Part shown: positions 49,293 through 58,170 of the stretch, one piece after another | Numbering within the stretch: position 1 is the first letter of the stretch | Layout: every line of letters begins with the position of its first letter | NCBI RefSeq assembly: GCF_014653785.1 | Contig: NZ_BNAS01000009.1 | Coordinates: 43,392 to 107,391 of the forward strand | DNA from: Promicromonospora soli | Lineage (GTDB): Bacteria > Actinomycetota > Actinomycetes > Actinomycetales > Cellulomonadaceae | DNA length: 64,000 nucleotides | Direction of reading: 5' to 3' | Program-made: the position numbers and the translations under genes | Notes under the pieces: model-generated | The model's input: only the letters and a program-made list of their open reading frames with translations | The model's database searches: none | What the model was told of the DNA's origin: nothing

Positions 49293-50600
49293 ATGAATCG
49301 CATCCTCAGGGCGACAGCTGCCCTCGGTGTCGGAGCGCTGGTCGTCACACTGTCGGCCTGTGTCCCGGAGAGCGACCCCGGAACCATCCAGGGCGCTCCG
49401 TCGGCGGCCGCGGACGACCTCAAGTGCGGGCTCGGCACCGGCGAGCAGGCCGCCGGCGAGCCCATCAAGGTGGCCGCCGTCGCCACGGCGTCGGGCGGCG
49501 TCGACTTCTCGTCGTCGCCGAACTCGGCGAAGGCCTATTTCGACTGCGTCAACGACAACGGCGGCATCAACGGCCGGCCGATCGAGTACGAGTTCGGCGA
49601 CGACGCCCTGGACCCGACCAAGACCGCGCAGCTCGCCGCCGGTTACGCCTCCGACGAGTCCGTCGTCGCGCTGGTCGGCGACGCGACCTTCGTCGGCTGC
49701 GACGTGGCCAACGTCGAGTACAAGAAGGCGGGTCTGTACTCGATCACCGGCGTCGGCGTGCCGCAGGCCTGCTTCGAGTCCTCGAACATCGCGCCGGTCA
49801 ACGCCGGCCCGCGAACCTCGGCGCTGGCCGTGCTGCAGTACTTCGAGCGGCAGGGCCAGGCCGACACGTTCTTCGCCGTCGGCCTCAACACTCGCGGCAA
49901 CGGCGACTGGGCCGCCGACGGTATCGAGAAGTACACCGCGGAGGCGGGCATCGACCTGGTCGGCAACGTGCTTTCGGACCCGGCGGAGAGCAACTACCTG
50001 CCGCTGGTCAGCCAGATCAAGCAGGCCGGTCCCACGAGCCTCGTCATCGTCGACCCGGCGCCCATCACGGCGTCGATCCTCGCGGCCGCCGAGCAGCAGG
50101 ACGCCAAGGGCGACATCCAGTGGGCCTGCACGGCCTCCTGCTACGACGCCCAGTTCGGCGAGCAGATCGGCGACTACTGGGAGGGCTTCGTCTCCAACTC
50201 CGAGCTCGCGCTCGTGACCGCCGACAGCAAGGACGCGAACCAGTGGCGCGCCGTCATGGACGAGTACGCGGACGCCGACGCGCCGCGCGACACGTTCAGC
50301 CAGGCCGGCTTCCTCGCGGCGAAGATCTTCGTCGACACGCTGCTCCCGCTCGACGCCGACACCCTTGACCGCGAGACCGTGTCGGAGGCCGTGCTGGGTG
50401 TGAAGGGCTACGAGTCCGACCTGCTCTGCGCCCCCTGGTACTACGGCGAGGCCGACGAGCACCACGCCAACCACGCGACGCGCACGGCCGGGATCGAGGC
50501 CGGCGCCTACGTCGAGCTCGAGGGCTGCCAGGACGTCACGGACCCCGACATGGCCGGGATCCTCGAGCGGGAGCAGTCCGAGGGACTGCTCAACAAGTAG
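49293..50600 (+). CDS. Branched-chain amino acid-type ABC substrate-binding lipoprotein
   Basis: A 435-residue secreted protein of the LivK/peripla_BP_6 type. The signal peptide ends at the lipobox VTLSAC (Cys about 23). The mature part has FDCVNDNGGINGRPIEYEFG, the family motif, then two alpha/beta lobes. It should bind the imported compound outside the membrane. GAAGGAG lies 7 nt before the ATG. It heads a five-gene transporter operon. Aromatic compounds are frequent ligands for catabolic LIV-type systems. Confidence 0.9.
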   Translation: MNRILRATAALGVGALVVTLSACVPESDPGTIQGAPSAAADDLKCGLGTGEQAAGEPIKVAAVATASGGVDFSSSPNSAKAYFDCVNDNGGINGRPIEYEFGDDALDPTKTAQLAAGYASDESVVALVGDATFVGCDVANVEYKKAGLYSITGVGVPQACFESSNIAPVNAGPRTSALAVLQYFERQGQADTFFAVGLNTRGNGDWAADGIEKYTAEAGIDLVGNVLSDPAESNYLPLVSQIKQAGPTSLVIVDPAPITASILAAAEQQDAKGDIQWACTASCYDAQFGEQIGDYWEGFVSNSELALVTADSKDANQWRAVMDEYADADAPRDTFSQAGFLAAKIFVDTLLPLDADTLDRETVSEAVLGVKGYESDLLCAPWYYGEADEHHANHATRTAGIEAGAYVELEGCQDVTDPDMAGILEREQSEGLLNK

Positions 50601-50613
50601 GGCGGGCCACGAC

Positions 50614-51486
50614 GTGAATCTGCTTCCCTTCGTTGTCGCCGGGCTTGTCATCGGTTCGGTGTACGCCCTGTCCGGAGTCGGGGTGCTCGTGTTGTACCGC
50701 ACGACGGGCGTCCTGAACTTCGCTCACGGAGCCGTCGGCGGCATGGCGGCGCTGCTGGTGTGGCAGATGGTCGAGCTGCGGATGCAGCCCCCGGTCGCGA
50801 TCGCCCTTGGCGTCGCGGCCGGGGCGGCGATCGCCCTCCTCTTCGGGCTGGTCGCCGGGCCGTTCCTGGCCCGGGTCGACCAGCTCCGGAAGGCGATAGC
50901 GACGCTCGGGCTCGCCCTCGCCCTGCTCGGCCTGATGCTGTTCGTCTGGAACGACAAGGCCCGCACGATCCGGCTCGAGTCGAGCCGCATCTCGTTCGAC
51001 GTCGCCGGGGCGCGGGTCAACGTCACCCAGCTCGTCTGCCTTGGCCTCGCGCTGCTCGTCGTCGTCGGCACGCTGCTCGCGCTGCGCTACACGTCGACGG
51101 GGACATCGATGCGGGCGCTCGCGAGCGACCGCGAGCTCGCCGCGGTCGTCGGCACCAACGTGCGGCTCGTGGAGAACACGGCCTGGGCCATCTCGGGCGC
51201 GGTCGCCGGCGTCTCCGGCATCCTGCTGGCCGACCAGACGCGGCTGGAGCCCGCCTTCCTCACCTTCCTCATCATCCCGGAGCTGGCTGCCGTGGTCATC
51301 GGTCGTTTCGTCTCGCTCTGGCTCACCCTCGTCGGCGGCCTCGCCGTCGGCGTCGGTCAGTCGCTCGTCTCCGCCTGGCCCACGGTCAGCGCCTTCAGCA
51401 CAGCGGTGCCGTTCGTCGTCGCGACGATCGTCATCCTCGTCGCCGCACGGCGGCGGGTCGTCACGGTAAGGGTGGTCCGCACATGA
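50614..51486 (+). CDS. livH: LIV-type ABC permease (LivH)
   Basis: A 290-residue permease with eight or so helices. GLVIGSVYALSGVGVLVLYR and TTGVLNFAHGAVGGMAALLV are the classic LivH start, and STGTSMRALASDRELAAVVG the coupling segment. GTG start, 13 nt after the binding-protein gene. It pairs with LivM to form the channel. Confidence 0.92.
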   Translation: MNLLPFVVAGLVIGSVYALSGVGVLVLYRTTGVLNFAHGAVGGMAALLVWQMVELRMQPPVAIALGVAAGAAIALLFGLVAGPFLARVDQLRKAIATLGLALALLGLMLFVWNDKARTIRLESSRISFDVAGARVNVTQLVCLGLALLVVVGTLLALRYTSTGTSMRALASDRELAAVVGTNVRLVENTAWAISGAVAGVSGILLADQTRLEPAFLTFLIIPELAAVVIGRFVSLWLTLVGGLAVGVGQSLVSAWPTVSAFSTAVPFVVATIVILVAARRRVVTVRVVRT

Positions 51487-52511
51487 GCCAGGTCTTCCTC
51501 GCCCGGGCCGACGTGCGCGGCGCACTCGTCGGCCTCGTTCTCGGCCTGGCGCTCGCGCTCGGCCTGCCGGCCCTGCCCGGCGTCGGCGCGGGGCTCTCGC
51601 TCCGTACCCTCACGGTGTGCGCGATCTACGCGCTCGCCGCCGCCGGCGTCGGCGTGCTGTACGGCCGGCTCGGCCTCGTGTCGATCATGCAGATCGGCCT
51701 GGTCGCCGTCGGCGGCTGGGTCACCCTGCGGATCTACCACGCCACCCACCTGCCGTTCGAGGTGGTCATGGTCCTTGCGGCCCTGGTCACCGCCGTCGTC
51801 GGCGTGCTCGTGGGCCTGCCGGCCCTGCGGCTTTCTGGCCTCAGCCTCGCGATCGTCACCCTCATGGTCGCGGGAGCGCTGGAGGTGCTCGTCACCTACG
51901 CCGGCTTCCCCAACGGCGGCGACGGGTTCCTCGGACGGGCGTCGGGCGGGACCCTCGCGGCCATCATGCCGCGGCCCGCGCTGGGACAGTCCGACGACGA
52001 CTTCTTCCGCTACGTCGGCGTTGCGGTGGTCGTCGTCCTGGCGCTGCTGCGGTGGCTGCTCATGGTGCGGCCCGGCCGTACCTGGGCCGCCATCCGGCAG
52101 GGCGAGGCGGGCGCGGTGTCCCTCGGCGTCAACACCGTCGCTCACCGCCTGTTCGCCCTTGCGGTGACGAGCGCGGTCACGGGCGTCGCGGGCGCGCTGC
52201 TCGCGGCCAGCTCCGGGATCCTCGACCCCGCGTCGTTCAAGGCGCAGCAGTCGGTCCTGCTCTTCGCGACCGTGCTGATCGGCGGGGTCTTCTCCCTGCT
52301 GGGCGCCGTCATCGGCGGTCTGCTCTTCTACGGCCTGCCGCAGCTGCTCAGCACTGTCGGCGTCGACGGCAACCTCGTGTTCGTCGTCCTCGGCCTCGGG
52401 CTGGTGCAGGCCATCACGACCACCCAGGCCGGCATCGCCGGCCAGCTCGGCGGACTGTGGCGGCGGCTACGACAACCGCGGCCGCGCCGTCCACGGGAGG
52501 TGACGGCATGA
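51483..52511 (+). CDS. livM: LIV-type ABC permease (LivM)
   Basis: A 342-residue permease. Eight to nine helices, with LTVCAIYALAAAGVGVLYGR, LPALRLSGLSLAIVTLMVAG and the coupling helix RTWAAIRQGEAGAVSLGVN. It overlaps livH by 4 bp (ATGA). A basic C-terminal tail (RQPRPRRPREVTA) ends the protein. Confidence 0.92.
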   Translation: MSQVFLARADVRGALVGLVLGLALALGLPALPGVGAGLSLRTLTVCAIYALAAAGVGVLYGRLGLVSIMQIGLVAVGGWVTLRIYHATHLPFEVVMVLAALVTAVVGVLVGLPALRLSGLSLAIVTLMVAGALEVLVTYAGFPNGGDGFLGRASGGTLAAIMPRPALGQSDDDFFRYVGVAVVVVLALLRWLLMVRPGRTWAAIRQGEAGAVSLGVNTVAHRLFALAVTSAVTGVAGALLAASSGILDPASFKAQQSVLLFATVLIGGVFSLLGAVIGGLLFYGLPQLLSTVGVDGNLVFVVLGLGLVQAITTTQAGIAGQLGGLWRRLRQPRPRRPREVTA

Positions 52512-53221
52512 GCCGGCTCACCCTGTCCGGGATCACCGTGCGCTACGGCGGCGTGACGCCGCTGGACGACGTCTCGCTGGCGTTCGAGTCCGGCGTCTGC
52601 GGGGTCATCGGCCCCAACGGCGCCGGCAAGACGACGACGTTCAACGTGCTGTCCGGGTTCGCGCTCCCGGTGGCCGGGTCGGTCGACCTCGACGGCGACG
52701 ACCTGCTGGCGGTCCCGGCGCACCGCCGCGCGCGCTGGGGACTGCGCCGCTCGTTCCAGCAGGAGCAGGTCGTGCGCACCCTCACCGCGCGCGAGAACGT
52801 GCTCCTCGCCGCCGAGCACAGCGGCTCCCCCGCCGCCGACGTCGACCGCGCGCTCGACTATGTGGGCCTAGACCGGCCGCACCGGCTGGGCGCGGAGCTG
52901 ACGATGTTCGAGCGGCGGCTGGTCGACATCGCGTCCTGCGTCGTCGGGGCGCCGCGCCTCGTGCTGCTCGACGAGCCCGCCGCGGGGCTCGACCCGGCCG
53001 AGTCCGAGCAGCTGCTCGGGCTGATCACGCGGATCCCCGAGGAGGTGGGCGCGCTGGTGCTGCTCGTGGACCACGACATGGACCTGGTGCGCGCGGCGTG
53101 CGGCACGGTGGCGGTGCTCGACTTCGGCCGCCGCATCGCGGCTGGCCCGACGCTCCAGGTGCTGGGCTCCCCCGAGGTGCGCAAGGCGTACCTCGGCATC
53201 GACGAGGAGGTGACGGCGTGA
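52508..53221 (+). CDS. livG: LIV-type ABC ATPase (LivG) with degenerate signature motif
   Basis: A 237-residue ATPase. Walker A (IGPNGAGKTTTFNVLSG), Q-loop region (RRSFQQEQVVRTLT), Walker B (LVLLDEPAAGLD) and H-loop (LLVDHDMDLV) are intact. The ABC signature, usually LSYGQ in LivG, reads LTMFERRLVDIA and lacks the conserved Gly. This ATPase may therefore be impaired at one of the two ATP sites, as in some asymmetric heterodimers. It overlaps livM and livF by 4 bp each. Confidence 0.9.
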   Translation: MSRLTLSGITVRYGGVTPLDDVSLAFESGVCGVIGPNGAGKTTTFNVLSGFALPVAGSVDLDGDDLLAVPAHRRARWGLRRSFQQEQVVRTLTARENVLLAAEHSGSPAADVDRALDYVGLDRPHRLGAELTMFERRLVDIASCVVGAPRLVLLDEPAAGLDPAESEQLLGLITRIPEEVGALVLLVDHDMDLVRAACGTVAVLDFGRRIAAGPTLQVLGSPEVRKAYLGIDEEVTA

Positions 53222-53934
53222 CCGCCCTGGAGATCCGCGACCTGCACATCCGCCGCGGCGGGATCGAGGTCGTGCACGGCATCGACCTGACCGTCACCGC
53301 GGGCGAGATCACCGCGCTGCTCGGCGCGAACGGGGCCGGCAAGTCGTCCACGGTGCTGGCGGTCGCCGGGATCGTGCGCGACACCAGCGGCTCGATCACG
53401 GCCGACGGCAGCGGTATCCGCGGGCTCGCCCCCAACAAGGTGCGGCGCGCGGGAATCGCGACGATGCAGGAGGGGCACCGCGTTTTCAGCGACATCTCGG
53501 TCGCCGACAACCTCGCGATCGCCGCACTGCTGCTGCCGCGCGCCGAACGCGCCGAGGCCGTCGAGTCGATGCTCGACCTGTTCCCCGAGATCCACGGCTT
53601 CGCCGACCGGCCGGCGGGCTCGCTATCCGGCGGCCAGCAGCAGATGCTCGCCCTCGCCACGGCGCTCGCCGCCCGCCCCAGGGTCCTGGTGATCGACGAG
53701 ATGTCGCTCGGGCTCGCGCCGCTCGTCGTGGCGCGCCTGGTGCCCGCGCTGCGGGCCGTCGCCGAGCAGGGCGTCGGGGTGCTGCTCATCGAGCAGTTCA
53801 CCAGCGTCGCCCTGGAGCTGGCGACCAGCGTCACGGTGCTCGCGCAGGGCCTCGTGACCCTGCGCGCGCCGGCGAAGGAGCTACGGGACCACCCCGAACG
53901 ACTGGCCGCGGCGTACCGCCTCACCGAGCAGTGA
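53218..53934 (+). CDS. livF: LIV-type ABC ATPase (LivF)
   Basis: A 238-residue ATPase with all motifs: Walker A ALLGANGAGKSSTVLAVAG, signature SLSGGQQQMLALATAL, Walker B RVLVIDEMSLGLAP and H-loop-like region VGVLLIEQFTSVALEL. The position of the H-loop His is taken by Gln (EQFTS), common in LivF. GTG start overlaps livG by 4 bp. Completes the importer. Confidence 0.92.
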   Translation: MTALEIRDLHIRRGGIEVVHGIDLTVTAGEITALLGANGAGKSSTVLAVAGIVRDTSGSITADGSGIRGLAPNKVRRAGIATMQEGHRVFSDISVADNLAIAALLLPRAERAEAVESMLDLFPEIHGFADRPAGSLSGGQQQMLALATALAARPRVLVIDEMSLGLAPLVVARLVPALRAVAEQGVGVLLIEQFTSVALELATSVTVLAQGLVTLRAPAKELRDHPERLAAAYRLTEQ

Positions 53935-54020
53935 CCCCACCGAGCAGCAACCCCACCGAAGCAACCACCGAGCACGACATGGACGGCGTACACGCCGCCG
54001 TCCGGAGGGAGAATACAACC

Positions 54021-55517
54021 ATGGCCGATTACGACGTCGTCGTCGTGGGAGCAGGGACGGCGGGGAGCGTCGTCGCTCGCCGTCTGGCGGACGCCGGTCG
54101 CCGAGTGGCGATCCTCGAGGCGGGCGGGTCCAACCGCGACGACATGATCCAGGACGTGGGCCGCCTGAACCAGCTGTGGCACGGCGAGCGCGACTGGGGG
54201 TATCACACGGTGCCCCAGCAGCACGCCGCCGGGCGCCGGATCCACCTGCCGCGCGGGCGCGTGCTCGGCGGCTCCCACTCGCTCAACGCCGCGATCTGGG
54301 TGCGCTGCGCCCCCGAGGACTTCGACGGCTGGGCGGCCGACGGCTGCCCCGGCTGGTCGTGGGCGGACGTCGAGCCGGTGTACCGGCGCATCGAGCAGTG
54401 GCACGGCACGCACGACGCGCGCCGGGGCTCCGACGGGCCGCTGCCGGTCGCACCCAACGAGCCGCTCCACCCGGTGCAGCAGGCGATCATCGACGCGGCT
54501 GTGCAGTCCGGCCTCCCCCTCAACGCGGACTACAACGTGGACGAGCTCGACGGCGTCTCGGTCCAGCAGGTCACCGTCGCCGACGGCGATCGCGTCACGA
54601 CGTGGGACGCCTACGCGCAGCCGGCCGTCGACGAGGGCCGCCTCACGGTGCTCACCGGCGTCGTCGTGCGCCGGGTGCGGATCGAGGGCGGCCGCGCGAC
54701 AGGTGTCGAGCTGGCGGACGGCCGTCTGCTCACCGCCGACCAGGTGGTGCTCTCGGCGGGCGCCGAGGGCAGCGCGGAGACCCTGCTGCGCAGCGGGGTC
54801 GGCCCCGCGGAACACCTCGCCGCCCTGGGCATCGACGTCGTCGCGGACCTGCCGGTCGGCGAGAACCTGCACGACCACTACCTCGTCCCGGTCATCTTCT
54901 CGACCGACCGCGAGGTGGACCCGCCGGCCCCGCACCGCAGCGTGACCCAGACGCACTGGTTCTGGCGCTCCGACCCGTCGCTCCCGGTGCCGGACACGCA
55001 GCCGATCAACTTCGCCGTACCGATGCTGGAGCCGGACATGGAGCCGATCCCGTGGGGCTTCTCCCTCATGGCCGGCATCGTCACCACGCGGTCGCGCGGC
55101 ACCGTGCGGCTGGCGAGCGCCGACCCGGCCGACGGCATCCTCATCGACCCGCAGGTCCTTCAGGACGAGCGTGACGTCACCTCGATGCTCGCCTCCGTGC
55201 GGCAGTGCCTGGAGGTCGGGGCGCAGGAGGCGCTCGCCACGGACTGGAAGGCGCGGCCGCACTACCCGTCGGGAGACCTGAGCGACGAGGCGCTCGTCGA
55301 GTACATCCGGCAGCGCGTGATCACCTACCACCACCAGGTGGGCACGTGCCGCATGGGCTCGGACGAACGCTCCGTCGTGGACCCCACGCTGCGGGTGCGG
55401 GGAGTCGAGGGGCTCATGGTGGCCGACGCATCCGTGATGCCGACGATCACCACGGGCAACACGAACGCGCCGTCGGCCATGATCGGTGAGCGGGCGGCCG
55501 AGTTCCTGCTCTCCTGA
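54021..55517 (+). CDS. GMC-family FAD-dependent oxidoreductase
   Basis: A 498-residue GMC oxidoreductase. FAD motif VVVVGAGTAGSVVARRLADA, GMC motif LPRGRVLGGSHSLNAAIWVR, and near the end TYHHQVGTCRMGSD with the active-site His, then NTNAPSAMIGERAAEF. It is somewhat shorter than choline dehydrogenases. It oxidises a primary alcohol, aryl alcohol or polyol with FAD. GGAGGGAG precedes the ATG at 54021. It lies 87 nt after the transporter operon and just before a ThDP enzyme, so the three probably act on one imported compound. Confidence 0.9.
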   Translation: MADYDVVVVGAGTAGSVVARRLADAGRRVAILEAGGSNRDDMIQDVGRLNQLWHGERDWGYHTVPQQHAAGRRIHLPRGRVLGGSHSLNAAIWVRCAPEDFDGWAADGCPGWSWADVEPVYRRIEQWHGTHDARRGSDGPLPVAPNEPLHPVQQAIIDAAVQSGLPLNADYNVDELDGVSVQQVTVADGDRVTTWDAYAQPAVDEGRLTVLTGVVVRRVRIEGGRATGVELADGRLLTADQVVLSAGAEGSAETLLRSGVGPAEHLAALGIDVVADLPVGENLHDHYLVPVIFSTDREVDPPAPHRSVTQTHWFWRSDPSLPVPDTQPINFAVPMLEPDMEPIPWGFSLMAGIVTTRSRGTVRLASADPADGILIDPQVLQDERDVTSMLASVRQCLEVGAQEALATDWKARPHYPSGDLSDEALVEYIRQRVITYHHQVGTCRMGSDERSVVDPTLRVRGVEGLMVADASVMPTITTGNTNAPSAMIGERAAEFLLS

Positions 55518-55681
55518 GCTGAGCAAGCTTGCGGTGGGCACGCGGATATACTCCAATCGTCAAGGCGGACGAGAACCGCCTGCGCTCGAAAAAGGGGCGC
55601 GCGACGGGCTCGGAGCCGAGCCCGCACGGGACACATACGGACCGCACCACTCATCCGTCACTGTTCTCCCTGGAGGCCCTC

Positions 55682-57346
55682 GTGCCCACCGTGTCCGCAC
55701 ACGTCGCCCGTACTCTCGCCCGGCACATCGACCACGTCTTCGGCGTCATGGGCAACGGCAACGCCTGGTTCCTCGACGACCTCACGCGCTCGACGACCGC
55801 CCGGTTCACCGCCGTCCGGCACGAGGCCGGCGGCGTGGTCGCCGCCGACGCCCACTTCCGCGCGTCGGGCCGCATCGCCGCCGCCACCGCCACCTACGGC
55901 GCGGGCTTCACCAACGCGCTCACCGCGCTCGCCGAGGCCGCGGCGGCCCGGGTGCCGCTGGTGCTGCTGGCGGGCGACGAGCCGACGTCGGGCCCCCGCC
56001 CGTGGGACGTCGACCAGATAGCGCTCGCGGCCGCCGTCGGCGCCCGGACCTACACGGTGGGCCGTGCGGACGCTGCGGCCACGTGCGTCATCGCCATCGA
56101 GCACTCCCTGACCTACCGGGTCCCCGTGGTGCTGGCGATCCCCTACGACGTCGCGGCCCTCGAGGCCGGCCCGGTCCCGGACGCCCCTGAGCCGGCGCTG
56201 CCCCGGCCGATGGCTCCGGCGGGGCCGTTCGACGCGGCCGCCATCCGTGACCTCGCCCGGCACCTCGCCGACGCCGAGCGGCCGCTGCTGCTCGCGGGCC
56301 GCGGCGCCTGGCTCGCCGGCGCGGGCGAGGCGCTCGGCGAGCTCGCGGACGCGACGGGGGCGCTGACGACGACCACGGCGCTGGGCCGCGGCATCTTCCC
56401 CGACGGCCACTACGACCTCGGCGTAGCGGGCGGCTTCGGCGCCGAGGGGGCGATGGCGCTGGTGCGGGAAGCCGACGTCGCCGTCGTGCTCGGCGCGTCG
56501 CTCAACCAGTTCACCATGCGTTTCGGCGAGCTGTTCGCGCCAGGGACGCGCGTGGTCCAGGTGGACATCGCGCCCGCCGCGACGCACCGGCACGTCGGCG
56601 GCTTCATCCGGGGCGACGCCGCGCTCGTGGCCCGCGCTCTCGTGGACGAGCTGCACGCCATCGGGGCGGCACCGTCCGGGTGGCGCAAGTCGGTGGACGT
56701 CGCCGCGGCCCGCACCTACGAGACCGGCCCGGCGGACGGGATGGCCCCCGACGGGCGGCTCGACCCGCGCGCCGTCGCGCACCGCCTCGCCGGCCTGCTG
56801 CCCGCCGACCGGGTGGTCGTCTCCGACGGCGGGCACTTCATCGGCTGGGCGAACATGTTCTGGCCCGTCGCCTCCCCCGACCGGATGATGATGGTCGGCA
56901 CCGCCTACCAGTCCATCGGGCTCGGCTTCCCCAGCATCGCCGGCGCTGCCGCGGCACGCCCGGACGCCGCCGTCGTGCTCACCACGGGCGACGGCGGCGG
57001 GCTCATGGCCCTCGCCGACCTCGAGACCGCGGTGCGCACCGCCCGCGGGCGCGGCATCGCCGTCGTATGGAACGACGCCGCCTACGGCGCCGAGCTGCAC
57101 GTGTACGGGCGGCAGGGAATCACCGAGGAGCCGATGCTCATCCCCGAGACGGACTTCGCCGCCATCGCCACCGCGATCGGTGCCGAGGGCGTGGTCGTGC
57201 GCTCGCTCGCCGACCTGGACCGCGTGGCGGCGTGGACCGCCGAGCCCGTCACCGACCGCCGCTTCCTGCTGCTCGACTGCCGGGTCTCGGCTTCCGTCGT
57301 CGCCCCCTACCAGGAAGAGATCCTGCGGGTGAATCGCACCCGCTAG
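55682..57346 (+). CDS. ThDP-dependent decarboxylase/synthase-type enzyme
   Basis: A 554-residue thiamine diphosphate enzyme of the acetolactate synthase/benzoylformate decarboxylase superfamily. The catalytic Glu E48 is in AVRHEAGGVVAA. The middle domain (about 195-330) is FAD/DHS-like. The C-terminal ThDP-Mg motif is TTGDGGGLMALADLETA through VVWNDAAYG. GTG start at 55682 with TGGAGG upstream; earlier starts are less likely. Whether it decarboxylates an aryl-2-oxo acid, such as (hydroxy)phenylpyruvate or phenylglyoxylate, is an inference from the aldehyde dehydrogenases in the cluster. Confidence 0.87.
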   Translation: MPTVSAHVARTLARHIDHVFGVMGNGNAWFLDDLTRSTTARFTAVRHEAGGVVAADAHFRASGRIAAATATYGAGFTNALTALAEAAAARVPLVLLAGDEPTSGPRPWDVDQIALAAAVGARTYTVGRADAAATCVIAIEHSLTYRVPVVLAIPYDVAALEAGPVPDAPEPALPRPMAPAGPFDAAAIRDLARHLADAERPLLLAGRGAWLAGAGEALGELADATGALTTTTALGRGIFPDGHYDLGVAGGFGAEGAMALVREADVAVVLGASLNQFTMRFGELFAPGTRVVQVDIAPAATHRHVGGFIRGDAALVARALVDELHAIGAAPSGWRKSVDVAAARTYETGPADGMAPDGRLDPRAVAHRLAGLLPADRVVVSDGGHFIGWANMFWPVASPDRMMMVGTAYQSIGLGFPSIAGAAAARPDAAVVLTTGDGGGLMALADLETAVRTARGRGIAVVWNDAAYGAELHVYGRQGITEEPMLIPETDFAAIATAIGAEGVVVRSLADLDRVAAWTAEPVTDRRFLLLDCRVSASVVAPYQEEILRVNRTR

Positions 57347-57490
57347 GCCTGAGCCCCCGAACGCGACGCCCGGTCCCCCGGCGTAGTCTGAAAAGTCCAG
57401 CGTTCGCACGGCCGCCAGCCCGGGAACGGGTGGCCGCGCAAGCGTTCCGGAGCACAGGAGCACCGGAGTCCATGAGATCGGAACGACGCC

Positions 57491-58159
57491 ATGCACATCT
57501 CGGCCTTCCCGCACGAACTGGCCCATCGTGCCGCCACAGTGCTGGGTAGCAAGCTCGAGGCCAGCATCATCCTGGGTGAGCGCGGGTTCGCGGTACGCGC
57601 GGGCAGCAGCACCGACGCCGCCGGACGGTGCGACCGCGCCGAGTCCCTCGCCGACGACGGACCGTGCGTCGACGCCATCGAAAAGCGGACGGTCCAGGTC
57701 GTGCCGGTGATCGCCGAGACCGAGAGGTGGGAAGCCTGGCGCGACCAGTCGCTCCGTGAGGGCTTCGTCTCCGCGCTGGCGGTCCCCGCCTCTGTCAACG
57801 CGGACATCGCCGTCGCAATAAACCTGTACTCACGTACTCCGGACCCGTGGACCCGAGAGCTCGTCACAGCGGCTGACGGCTACGCGCAGCTCGCAGCCTC
57901 CATGGTGCAGCTGCACCTGAAGCTCGCTGAGTTCGAGGACGCCACGGCGGGCCTGTACCACCAGATGTCCGATCTGAGCGCGACCGAGCGTGCAGTCGGG
58001 GCCATCATGTACGCCAACGACTGCAGCGATCTCGAGGCGAGACGAATCCTCGACTCCGCATCCCGTAACCGCAACGTGTCGCAACGCGAGGTGGCCGAAA
58101 CCATCCTGCGTACCCTGGTCATGAGCGAGCCCCGGCCTGAAGACGGCACTGCCACCTGA
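57491..58159 (+). CDS. GAF-ANTAR transcription antiterminator-type regulator
   Basis: A 222-residue regulator. A GAF domain (about 5-140) with AESLADDGPCVDAIEKRTVQ is followed by an ANTAR RNA-binding domain (QMSDLSATERAVGAIMYAND, then NVSQREVAETILRTL). ANTAR proteins bind two-hairpin RNA motifs and prevent termination; GAF supplies the signal input. The ATG at 57491 lacks a strong ribosome site; a TAGTCT hexamer at about 57386 could be the -10. No target hairpin is evident in the flanking genes. Confidence 0.85.
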   Translation: MHISAFPHELAHRAATVLGSKLEASIILGERGFAVRAGSSTDAAGRCDRAESLADDGPCVDAIEKRTVQVVPVIAETERWEAWRDQSLREGFVSALAVPASVNADIAVAINLYSRTPDPWTRELVTAADGYAQLAASMVQLHLKLAEFEDATAGLYHQMSDLSATERAVGAIMYANDCSDLEARRILDSASRNRNVSQREVAETILRTLVMSEPRPEDGTAT

Positions 58160-58170
58160 CGGATCTCCGC

